14,815 bases of DNA from RGIG4608 sp045635885 (GCA_045635885.1 JAZTWO010000004.1:1-14815), one strand, 5' to 3'. Counted from the first letter of the stretch, positions 7,201 to 13,446 are shown. Numbers and translations: made by a program. The notes: generated from the sequence alone by a model not told the origin.

Positions 7201-7472
7201 ACGTTACCTCTCCTTTTAATTATGTTTTCAATTCTTTCGTCGAATTTTTTCCTTTTTTTAATAATTCTTTCCATTCTTTCTTCGGATTTTTTGACTCTGC
7301 GAACAAAATCTCCCAAAAAATACAATGAAAGCGCTATTAACCATTGAAATACGAGATACGACATAAATATACCAAGCTCGTGCTTTTGTGCCGCGCCCAA
7401 AATCGTATATATTGCAATATAGCCGGAAATAAAAAACCAAAGAAAAGCAATTACTTTAAAAAATTTATCCAT
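7197..7472 (-). CDS. Small two-helix membrane protein with basic tail (91 aa)
   Basis: Function unknown. Hydrophobic segments at about 5-25 and 36-55 predict two membrane helices. They are followed by a strongly basic coiled stretch (DFVRRVKKSEERMERIIKKR, 55-74) and a second basic repeat (DERIENIIKRRGNV). The gene follows ybeY by 16 bases and overlaps the next gene by 4. Its ribosome site AGGTTAGT is part of a 10 bp tandem duplication. The very basic C-terminus would face the cytoplasm under the positive-inside rule and could touch RNA or membrane lipids, but nothing specific can be assigned. Confidence 0.78.
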   Translation of the reverse strand: MDKFFKVIAFLWFFISGYIAIYTILGAAQKHELGIFMSYLVFQWLIALSLYFLGDFVRRVKKSEERMERIIKKRKKFDERIENIIKRRGNV

Positions 7473-7490
7473 ACTAACCTATACTAACCT
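7471..7490. repeat. 10 bp tandem duplication at the ybeY/small gene junction
   Basis: ATACTAACCT occurs twice back to back (7471-7480 and 7481-7490). On the coding strand this duplicates AGGTTAGTAT. One copy overlaps the ybeY stop codon; the other supplies the AGG ribosome site and the first bases of the start codon of the next gene. Confidence 0.85.
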
Positions 7491-7971
7491 ATTTCACCGC
7501 AAGTCCAAGGCGCTCCATAATATCGCTCTGTCTTCTTCTCATATCGGTATCGTCTTCTTCGGAGAGTTCGTGATCATAGCCAAGAAGATGGAGCATTGAG
7601 TGTGCTGTGAGGAATGCAACTTCCCTTTCAAATGAATGTCCAAACTCGTTTGCCTGCTCCATTGCTCTCTCAAGGGAAATAACTATGTCGCCAAGATTGT
7701 TGCAAAGCTCGTCAAAGAAGGGTTCCTCGCTCTCACCCTCAAAGTCAAGCAAGGGGAAAGAAAGCACGTCGGTGGGCTTGTCCATATTTCTGAACTTTTT
7801 GTTGAGCTCTTGAATTCCATCGTTATCAACAAAGGTAACGGAAACCTCAACGTCATTTTCCATTCCCTCATAGTCAAGGGTTTCAAGAATTGTATGACGA
7901 ATAAGCATTTTCAAATTGTAATGAATGGAATGCTTTGCCTGATTATTTTCAAAATAAATTTTAAGACTCAT
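7489..7971 (-). CDS. ybeY: Endoribonuclease YbeY (16S rRNA maturation)
   Basis: YbeY is a zinc-dependent endoribonuclease involved in 16S rRNA 3' end maturation and ribosome quality control. The 160-residue protein has the metal-binding signature H124-x3-H128-x5-H134 (HSMLHLLGYDH). The conserved N-terminal segment includes NKKFRNMDKPTDVLSFPL (57-74), and GDIVISLERA precedes the active site. Length is typical. It begins 6 bases after phoH, whose last codons provide the AAGAGGT ribosome site, so the two are translationally linked. The usual neighbour between phoH and ybeY in Bacillus, the large HD-domain membrane protein YqfF/PgpH, is absent here. Confidence 0.96.
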   Translation of the reverse strand: MSLKIYFENNQAKHSIHYNLKMLIRHTILETLDYEGMENDVEVSVTFVDNDGIQELNKKFRNMDKPTDVLSFPLLDFEGESEEPFFDELCNNLGDIVISLERAMEQANEFGHSFEREVAFLTAHSMLHLLGYDHELSEEDDTDMRRRQSDIMERLGLAVK

Positions 7972-7977
7972 AGCTTT

Positions 7978-9000
7978 TTACCTCTTTTTAAATGTTTTTT
8001 GCTCATTTCTGCGCTTTTCGGCATTCTCTTGAGCTTTTTTCTCAAATTTATCGTATGCAAGAATTATCTTTTGTACCAATTTATGACGAACAACGTCCTT
8101 GTCGGTAAACTGATGAATATGAATGTCATCAATATCGTTTAAGATGTGCGTTGCAATGGCAAGTCCACTCTTTTGACCGTAAGGCAAGTCCGTTTGAGTT
8201 AAGTCGCCAGTGATTACCGCCTTGGAATTGAAGCCAAGACGAGTTAAAAACATCTTCATCTGCTCGGGAGTGGCATTCTGCGCCTCGTCAAGAATGATAA
8301 AGCTATCGTCAAGAGTTCGTCCTCTCATATAGGCAAGCGGAGCAATCTCAATAACCTGCTTTTCCATTTGTCTTTGATAATTTTCAACGCCCATCATATC
8401 GTAAAGCGCATCGTAAAGCGGACGAAGATAGGGGTCGATTTTGCTTTGCAAATCGCCGGGCAAAAATCCGAGCTTTTCCCCTGCCTCAATGGCGGGACGA
8501 GTCAAAATTATTCTTGACACCTGCTTATCACGAAGGGCTTTTACCGCCATAGCAACCGCAAGATACGTCTTGCCCGTACCGGCAGGGCCAATACCGAAAA
8601 CTATTGTGTTTTTCTTTATCGCATCAACGTATTGCTTCTGTCCAACGGTCTTTGCCTTGATGGGCTTGCCCTTGCTTGTTACAAAAATGCAATCGTCACC
8701 AAAGTTGGCACTCAATGCATCACCATTCCCGTCGCCAACCATCGAAATTGCATAGTCGACGTTTTGGTCGGTTATGTCGGCACCGTTATTGGCAAGATTT
8801 ATTAGGTGATTGAGCACACGTGATGCCAAAGCGACCTCCCCCTCGTGACCGTCAATCACAATGGCGTCGCCATCAATCGCTCGACGATTGGAAATGCGCA
8901 CCTCAAACGCTCGCTCAATTGCCTTGATGTTGCAGTCAAAACATCCAAATACCCTGCTCGTTATTTCATTACTTTCAACGTTAATTATTACTTGACTCAT
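7978..9000 (-). CDS. phoH: PhoH family ATPase
   Basis: PhoH-like proteins are cytoplasmic ATPases, related to helicase motor domains, with a presumed RNA role. The 340-residue protein has an N-terminal KH-like region (1-80), Walker A GPAGTGKT at 138-145, Walker B FIILDEAQN at 234-242, and the TGDLTQTDLP segment near 261-270. The C-terminus is a short Lys- and Arg-rich tail. The ATG has a GAGGT ribosome site. It is the first gene of the phoH-ybeY-(three small genes)-era operon. In Bacillus it follows yqfD directly, but here 680 bp of repeats intervene, so its expression may have been separated from the sporulation pair yqfCD. Confidence 0.95.
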   Translation of the reverse strand: MSQVIINVESNEITSRVFGCFDCNIKAIERAFEVRISNRRAIDGDAIVIDGHEGEVALASRVLNHLINLANNGADITDQNVDYAISMVGDGNGDALSANFGDDCIFVTSKGKPIKAKTVGQKQYVDAIKKNTIVFGIGPAGTGKTYLAVAMAVKALRDKQVSRIILTRPAIEAGEKLGFLPGDLQSKIDPYLRPLYDALYDMMGVENYQRQMEKQVIEIAPLAYMRGRTLDDSFIILDEAQNATPEQMKMFLTRLGFNSKAVITGDLTQTDLPYGQKSGLAIATHILNDIDDIHIHQFTDKDVVRHKLVQKIILAYDKFEKKAQENAEKRRNEQKTFKKR

Positions 9001-9097
9001 TTTTACCTCTGAAATTAGTTTGTGTTAAGTTCGGGAGGGAGAACCCCTCCCCTACGGAAGTTAGTTTGTGTTGGGATGCGGACTCACGGAGTGAGCC

Positions 9098-9141
9098 CCT
9101 ACGGTAAGCGACATTATACACACAATATGGTGATTTTATCT
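9098..9141. repeat. 44 bp direct repeat, copy 1
   Basis: This 44 bp segment matches 9352-9395 at 41 positions by eye. It contains CACAATATGGTG where the other copy has the perfect palindrome CACAATATTGTG. On the minus strand it carries a TATAAT hexamer (9118-9113) without a good -35. Both copies are followed by an ACGGCTAC word within about 30 bases. Confidence 0.8.
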
Positions 9142-9265
9142 CACCAAATAGCTTTACGGCTACGGAGGTTAGTTTGTGTTTGGAAGCGGACTCACGGAGT
9201 GAGCCCCTACGGAGTTTGTGAAAAATCTATTGCATAAACTAAATGGCGAATCCCTCATCTGAAAT

Positions 9266-9311
9266 TGCCGAAGGCATTTTCTCACCCTATGCCCCTCAAT
9301 GGGAAGGCATA
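9266..9311. repeat. Pair of small hairpins in repeat DNA
   Basis: TGCC-GAA-GGCA (9266-9276) is followed by TATGCC (9288-9293) paired with GGCATA (9306-9311). The segment 9243-9311 has no plausible gene and looks like another inserted intergenic repeat fragment between TTAGTTTGTGTT units. Confidence 0.5.
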
Positions 9312-9351
9312 AAGTTAGTTTGTGTTTGGAAGCGGACTCACGGAGTGAGCC

Positions 9352-9395
9352 CCTACGGTGAGTGACATTATACACACAATATTGTGATTTTATCT
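9352..9395. repeat. 44 bp direct repeat, copy 2
   Basis: Second copy of the segment at 9098-9141, with the perfect 12 bp palindrome CACAATATTGTG and a minus-strand TATAAT at 9372-9367. It directly follows the last TTAGTTTGTGTT unit, as copy 1 follows the second unit, so the two together form a larger duplicated block of about 80 bp (9061-9141 and 9315-9395). Confidence 0.8.
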
Positions 9396-9428
9396 AACTA
9401 TAAAACCTCACGGCTACAATCAAGCAGA

Positions 9429-9563
9429 GTAAATTTTAGAAAAACAATCCTTGGGGATTGGTTTTCGTAGTTCGGCACATAAAATCCACGTCGAAAATTT
9501 ATTTTCGTAAGTGGATTTTGTGGGGTGAACCGACAATTTGCTCGCAAATTGTCGAAAATTTAC
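9429..9563. repeat. Cloverleaf-like structured repeat, family A, copy 3 (135 bp)
   Basis: The best-paired copy. Ends are GTAAATTTT (9429-9437) and AAAATTTAC. Arm 1 pairs CAATCC with GGATTG. Arm 2 pairs AAAATCCAC with GTGGATTTT, plus CAC/GTG and GTTC/GAAC further out and CGAAAAT/ATTTTCG inside. Arm 3 is a perfect 9 bp GACAATTTG/CAAATTGTC. The minus-strand frame from 9659 to 9420 crosses it and resembles the one in copy 1, but copy 2 shows that the frame is not conserved. It lies downstream of yqfD. Confidence 0.87.
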
Positions 9564-9584
9564 GTAGACAACCACCCAACCAAA

Positions 9585-9649
9585 GCGATTAAAGTTTTTC
9601 GGGGGGTGGGGCGGGTTTTCAAAAAAGCCCCACATCTTTACTTTGTAAC
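9585..9649. repeat. Shared tail module of the structured repeat, copy 3
   Basis: GCGATTAAAGTTTTTCGGGG leads into a hairpin with arms GTGGGGC (9606-9612) and GCCCCAC (9627-9633), then ATCTTTACTTTGTAAC. It is followed by a segment of about 30 bp (9649-9680) that is nearly identical to 410-442 next to the prs terminator. It therefore fills the space right up to the yqfD stop codon. Confidence 0.75.
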
Positions 9650-9682
9650 TTTTCCTCAAAAGCGGAAATCTTTACTTTATAA

Positions 9683-10879
9683 TCATCTCACTTCAAACTC
9701 GACCTGTTTAGCGATATTGCAGATGGCGGTGAGGGTACATTTAAGGACGTACTTTCCGTCAACGATTTCACCGTGGAGTGATTTTTTCAAAATTTGCGCC
9801 TGTGGTAATTCGCTATCTATTTTTTGTCGAAGCACCTCATACGCCTGTTCAATCGCATCTTGCTCGCTAATTGTCACCTCGACCATTTCATAGGGATAAT
9901 ACTCATCCACCGAAATTGATATGGGCAATTCGCCAAGTGAAAAGGGATTGAATGTATATAGATAATTTATTATATCATAACTTATAGGTAAATTTCTATA
10001 GTTTGTGAAAAATTTTATTGATTTTCCGAAAAAAATAAGTGATTTTTTTGTAATTTTCTCTCCCGTTAGTACTTTTTTAGTCTGAACGAGTGGAATTTCC
10101 ACCTCAAAAGTAGCATTGACACGTCCAAAAACGTATCCGTTGGCACGAGTAAATCTAAGAGGAGCTTTCTCACTTTTGTAAATTCCGCTTGCCAAAAGCT
10201 CGCCCGCACGGACAAAATCGCCCTCTTTAACGCACAAAAAACCCGAATAGACCTCAAGCGAAACAATTTGAGCATCAAAACGAGAAACAAGATTTGCAGG
10301 GTTTGTTCCCTCTTGCTTGATCTCGGTATCAATAACCTCTTTAATTTCAACCTTTGCAACTGTGCCAACAATTTTGATGGAAATCCAAGCAATATCGTCG
10401 TTGTTTATCATCACCATATGCTCGATATAATGTGGGTCAAGACTTGAAATTTTACTGCCCACCCGTATTCCGTTTGAATTAAGAGCTTCGATAACTTGGG
10501 CTTTGCTAAGTCTTTCATTTCCAACCACGTCAATGCGCCAAACCACGTTTTGAGAACTTAAAATCAGCAGAAATGAAATCACAAGCCCCAAGGTTATTCC
10601 AAGTCGCTTTCTTCCCTGCCAAGCTTTTTCCAAAAAGCCGTTTTTTGAAATCAATTTTGTGCGCACACCAAAAACTCGGCAAGCACTTAATATTCTTTTG
10701 TAGTGAAGCAGGGGGACTAAAACCACCATTTTTTCTTTTTGTGGGTCGATTTTTAAATCGTAATAAATAAACCCATATCTAAAGCAAATATTGATGAAAT
10801 GCTCTTTTGCAGACAGCGGAATTTCCAAGGTACAATATCCAAAAAATCGCACAAGAGCATTCGGCTTTCGTTTACTCAT
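9683..10879 (-). CDS. yqfD: Sporulation protein YqfD
   Basis: YqfD is a membrane protein of the sporulation mother cell, expressed under sigma-E in Bacillus; its molecular function is not well defined. The 398 residues match the family layout. A conserved N-terminal cytoplasmic region comes first (WQGRKRLG near 88-95), then one transmembrane helix (about 96-113). An extracellular POTRA-like region follows with GNERLSKAQVIEALNSNGI and SLDPHYIEHM..DDIAWISIKIVGT. The C-terminal part is mixed. The start codon immediately follows the yqfC stop with no gap, and a GGAG ribosome site lies inside the yqfC end. Length equals that of typical YqfD (about 400). Confidence 0.92.
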   Translation of the reverse strand: MSKRKPNALVRFFGYCTLEIPLSAKEHFINICFRYGFIYYDLKIDPQKEKMVVLVPLLHYKRILSACRVFGVRTKLISKNGFLEKAWQGRKRLGITLGLVISFLLILSSQNVVWRIDVVGNERLSKAQVIEALNSNGIRVGSKISSLDPHYIEHMVMINNDDIAWISIKIVGTVAKVEIKEVIDTEIKQEGTNPANLVSRFDAQIVSLEVYSGFLCVKEGDFVRAGELLASGIYKSEKAPLRFTRANGYVFGRVNATFEVEIPLVQTKKVLTGEKITKKSLIFFGKSIKFFTNYRNLPISYDIINYLYTFNPFSLGELPISISVDEYYPYEMVEVTISEQDAIEQAYEVLRQKIDSELPQAQILKKSLHGEIVDGKYVLKCTLTAICNIAKQVEFEVR

Positions 10880-11167
10880 CTATATTTTGCTCTCCTTTTT
10901 GTCAATTTCAATGGATTTTATTTCTCCGTCGACCCTGACAGAACCGCCCGAATATGATGCGCAAAAAAGCTCGTTGCCTCTTATAACAAGAGTATAGCCA
11001 CAAAGCAAAAGTCTTATCTCGCTTTCGCTATAATGCAGAATTCTGCGACATTCACGAACAGTCAGTTCCCTGTCACCACGCATTTCCATAGTATCGCAAT
11101 CGCCAATTATCTCGTCTATTTCAAATGCTCGGCGCATCTTTTTTCTAAGTTTTTCTCTGCTTTTCAT
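10880..11167 (-). CDS. yqfC: Sporulation protein YqfC
   Basis: A 95-residue protein of the YqfC family, co-expressed with YqfD in sporulating cells. Visible family traits are the basic N-terminus (MKSREKLRKKMRRAFEID), GDRELTVRECRRILHYSESE in the middle, and a beta-rich end with RGNELFCASYSGGSVRVDGEIKSIEI split by short loops. The frame stays open to an earlier ATG at 11233, but that would overlap the divergent ylbJ start and adds unrelated residues. The ATG at 11167 has a GAGGAGAAG ribosome site and gives the normal family length (93 in Bacillus). It sits directly against yqfD. Confidence 0.88.
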   Translation of the reverse strand: MKSREKLRKKMRRAFEIDEIIGDCDTMEMRGDRELTVRECRRILHYSESEIRLLLCGYTLVIRGNELFCASYSGGSVRVDGEIKSIEIDKKESKI

Positions 11168-11224
11168 AATTCTTCTCCTCAAAAAATATAATTCAATACA
11201 CAATATGTTCAGGAGAAGGACAAA

Positions 11225-12193
11225 ATGACGCAAAAATCAAAACGAAAAAACAAATTCACTTTTGGCGAGACGTTTTCAATTATTGCTTCGATTTTTTTAT
11301 TCGTTCTTTTAATGAAAAACTCTCGCCTTGTTACCATTGAAGCATCAAATGCATTAAAAACGTGCGCAACTTTGCTAATTCCATCACTTTTTCCGCTTAC
11401 CGTAGCTTCAGAGCTACTGACCTCAAGCGGCGCACTTGAAAAGGTTTCAATAAAGCTCCAGCGAATAAGTTCCAAGCTTTTTGGTATTACAAAAACATCA
11501 TCTGCGCCATATTTTTTGGGTGTGCTTGGGGGATATACCTCCTCGTGCAAAAGCGCAGTAATTCTTTATGAAAACGGTGAAATTACCAAAGAGGATTGCG
11601 AAAGCGTTATTTCCATTTCAAATATGCCAAGTCTTGCATTCATCACGGGATTTGTTGGCCCTGAAATTTTAAATAGCGCAAACGACGGTTGGATTTTGTG
11701 GTTTATAAGCGTTGTTTCAACCTTTATTTTGGGAATTGTTAATAAAATTTTCAGAAAAAGCGCAATGCTTTCCCACTCCAACGTGACTCCAATTAATTCA
11801 AAGGCAAAAAAGAAAAAGCTATCGAAAATGATAGTTGATGCCATAGCCCACTCGGCACACGCAATGCTTTTGATTTGTGCGTGCGTGGTGTTTTTTTCGG
11901 TTTTGATCAGGGTGCTTGAATTTACTTTAATTTCGCTTGAAATTCCATTTGAAATTCAAAATTTGATGCTTGGAAGTCTTGAAATTACCCACGGAATAAG
12001 CATTTGTAAATCCATTAACAACGAGCTTTTGAAAAGAATTTTGTGCGCTTTTTTTATCGGCTGGTCGGGACTTTGCGTTCATTTTCAAGTGATTGCCTTA
12101 TGCGATAATTCGGACATTTCATTTAAAAAATACTTTCTTTTTAAGATTTTGCAAGGGCTGATTTGCGCAACCTTGGCTTGGATTGTGTTTTAA
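11225..12193 (+). CDS. ylbJ: YlbJ-like sporulation integral membrane protein
   Basis: A 322-residue multi-pass membrane protein with about 7-8 hydrophobic segments. It shares the nucleoside-recognition/Gate-like fold of YlbJ, which is needed for spore cortex formation in Bacillus. Family-type signatures include ATLLIPSLFPLTVASELL (48-65) and GGYTSSCKSAVILYENGEIT (102-121, where most relatives read GGYPxGAK). ISNMPSLAFITGFVG (130-144) and LEITHGIS (about 252-259) also fit. It is the only plus-strand gene here, diverging from yqfC with 57 bp between starts and an AGGAGAAGG ribosome site. Placement beside yqfCD supports a sporulation role. The altered Pro in GGYP leaves open that it is a divergent paralogue. 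Confidence 0.85.
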   Translation: MTQKSKRKNKFTFGETFSIIASIFLFVLLMKNSRLVTIEASNALKTCATLLIPSLFPLTVASELLTSSGALEKVSIKLQRISSKLFGITKTSSAPYFLGVLGGYTSSCKSAVILYENGEITKEDCESVISISNMPSLAFITGFVGPEILNSANDGWILWFISVVSTFILGIVNKIFRKSAMLSHSNVTPINSKAKKKKLSKMIVDAIAHSAHAMLLICACVVFFSVLIRVLEFTLISLEIPFEIQNLMLGSLEITHGISICKSINNELLKRILCAFFIGWSGLCVHFQVIALCDNSDISFKKYFLFKILQGLICATLAWIVF

Positions 12194-12199
12194 AAACAC

Positions 12200-12226
12200 A
12201 AAAAAGCACCATTTTGGTGCTTTTTT
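12200..12226. terminator. Bidirectional terminator between ylbJ and the rluA-type gene
   Basis: A perfect 11 bp stem AAAAAAGCACC/GGTGCTTTTTT with a 5-base loop (12211-12215). A-runs on one side and T-runs on the other let it work in both directions, as expected between convergent genes ending at 12193 and 12232. Confidence 0.92.
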
Positions 12227-12231
12227 ATTAT

Positions 12232-13191
12232 TCACATAAAATCCTTTAAAAACCAAACGTCATCTTTTGAAAGCTTGACCTCTTTGCCTTTAAGATAGCC
12301 AAGCGCTCCGCTATTATCGTCAAAATCAAAGCGCAAGCGATAGGCATAAAGCGCTTGGTATTTATAGCCCCTTGCCCTGTCGTCCTTGTTCACACCGTAT
12401 TTTCCGTCTCCCAAAAGCGGATGACCGATATAGCTCATATGCGCACGAATTTGATGTGTTCTGCCCGTAACAAGCTCGATTTCGAGCAAGCTCATTCCGT
12501 TTTTCTCGGAAACAACCTTATATTTGGTAATTATATTTTTTGAGCCCTTGACCTGCTTATCAAAAATCTTAACTTGATTTTTGTCGCTATCCTTAAGCAA
12601 AAATCCTGTTAAGGTATCTGACTTTTTGGGCATTTTTCCGTGAACAACGCAGTAATAAAACTTTGAAATTTCATCGTTTTTTATCTTCTCGTTCATCACA
12701 CGAAGTGCCTCGGCATTCTTTGCTCCAATTACAATTCCGCCCGTGTTTCTGTCAATTCGATTGCAAAGCGCAGGGGCAAAGCTCTGCTCGTTTTCGGGGT
12801 CATATTCGCCCTTTTGATAAAGATATGCCTTGATGTGCATAATCAACGTGTTATCCTTGCCCTCGTCGTCCTCGTGAACAAGCACTCCGGGACGTTTGTT
12901 ACAAAGAATGATGTTCTCATCCTCATAAACGATTGTCAACTTGGGTGTGATATTTGCAAGCGCAGAGTTGTCCTTTTCGGGCGAGTCGAAAAACTCGTCC
13001 TTGATAAAGAGCTGCACAATATCCCCCTCCTGCAAAACGTACTTTTGCTCGGTGCGGGCACGGTTGACCTTTATTTTCTTTGTTCTGATGTATTTATACA
13101 TCAATGACATCGGCAAGCCCTTGACCGCCTTGGTTAGAAATTTGTCAAGTCGCTGCCCTGCATCATTCTTTTTTATTTGAAATTCTTTCAT
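12232..13191 (-). CDS. RluA-family 23S rRNA/tRNA pseudouridine synthase
   Basis: It converts selected uridines in structured RNA to pseudouridine. The 319 residues begin with an S4 RNA-binding domain (about 12-60: DAGQRLDKFLTKAV). The catalytic domain follows, with the active-site Asp at 147 in NRIDRNTGG and the TGRTHQIRAHMSYIGHPLLGDGKYG block split across 241-265. NKRPGVLVHEDD (98-109) is the usual substrate-pocket segment. Subgroup (RluC, RluD or other) and target cannot be decided from sequence, so no symbol is given. The ATG has a TTTGGAG ribosome site. It is transcribed alone; upstream lies upp's terminator and a short structured repeat, downstream the shared terminator. Confidence 0.93.
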   Translation of the reverse strand: MKEFQIKKNDAGQRLDKFLTKAVKGLPMSLMYKYIRTKKIKVNRARTEQKYVLQEGDIVQLFIKDEFFDSPEKDNSALANITPKLTIVYEDENIILCNKRPGVLVHEDDEGKDNTLIMHIKAYLYQKGEYDPENEQSFAPALCNRIDRNTGGIVIGAKNAEALRVMNEKIKNDEISKFYYCVVHGKMPKKSDTLTGFLLKDSDKNQVKIFDKQVKGSKNIITKYKVVSEKNGMSLLEIELVTGRTHQIRAHMSYIGHPLLGDGKYGVNKDDRARGYKYQALYAYRLRFDFDDNSGALGYLKGKEVKLSKDDVWFLKDFM

Positions 13192-13250
13192 TTTTGCTCC
13201 AAATAATTGTTTTTAGTGTCGGTTTAATTTGAATTTTGATTTGTGGGGGA

Positions 13251-13394
13251 GTTACAAAGTAACGATTTTCGCTTTTTCGAGAAAAATCATCTGTGTCAAT
13301 TTTTTGACACAATTTGCGCAAAATCTGTTTATAAAAAACTTATGGGAAGTTTTTGGTTCTTTTTTCAAAAAGAACGCTATTTTTACTTTTTAAC
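13251..13394. repeat. Short structured repeat, family B, copy 2
   Basis: Starts with GTTAC-AAA-GTAAC (13251-13263), then GATTTTC..GAAAAATC arms, then the hairpin TGTGTCAATTTTTTGACACA (13292-13311), then AATTTGCGCAAAATCTGTTT. A tail follows with AAGTTTTTG and a 9 bp GTTCTTTTT/AAAAAGAAC hairpin (13356-13375), ending TTTACTTTTTAAC. Read on the minus strand it has the same order as 5320-5450 but with a different palindrome sequence in the same place. The tail matches those of the family A copies. It fills the upp-rluA gap. Confidence 0.65.
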
Positions 13395-13414
13395 TTTTTC
13401 ACACCCAAATCAAC

Positions 13415-13446
13415 AAAAAACAAGGAGAGGTTATCCCCTCTCCTTG
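13415..13446 (-). terminator. Rho-independent terminator of upp
   Basis: On the minus strand the 10 bp stem CAAGGAGAGG/CCTCTCCTTG (13446-13437 with 13430-13421) has a 6-base loop and is followed by TTTTTTG. It lies 12 bases past the upp stop codon. Confidence 0.92.

Larger units (their letters stand above)
9015..9358. repeat. Interspersed TTAGTTTGTGTT repeat units upstream of phoH
   Basis: TTAGTTTGTGTT occurs exactly at 9015, 9061, 9169 and 9315. The last three are followed by a nearly identical extension (GGAAGCGGACTCACGGAG, then TGAGCCCCTACGG) ending at 9104, 9212 and 9358, with a perfect CTCAC-GGA-GTGAG hairpin. The first unit instead carries GGGAGGG..CCCTCCC arms before the same CCTACGG ending. 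Spacing is irregular. One open frame (9022-9237) arises from the repeat itself and is not a gene. This starts only 14 bases upstream of the phoH start codon, so any phoH promoter must lie within repeat DNA. Confidence 0.85.

Noticed and set aside
9022..9237. Plus-strand open frame containing two similar peptide halves
   Set aside because: The internal similarity is produced by the TTAGTTTGTGTT repeat units, and there is no ribosome site.
9015..9358. Possible CRISPR array
   Set aside because: Only four units, irregular spacing (46, 108 and 146 bp), spacers that are themselves repeats, and no cas genes.
9606..9633. GTGGGGC/GCCCCAC hairpin as the yqfD terminator
   Set aside because: On the minus strand the stem is followed by C-rich sequence rather than a U-run, so it is kept as part of the repeat tail only.
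9420..9659. Minus-strand open frame of 79 codons
   Set aside because: Same reason: repeat-derived, no credible ribosome site, and the frame is not conserved in the copy at 5507-5640.
11173..11210. Sigma-E promoters between ylbJ and yqfC
   Set aside because: Only partial -10-like matches were found and no -35 at 13-15 bases on either strand, so no promoter is annotated.
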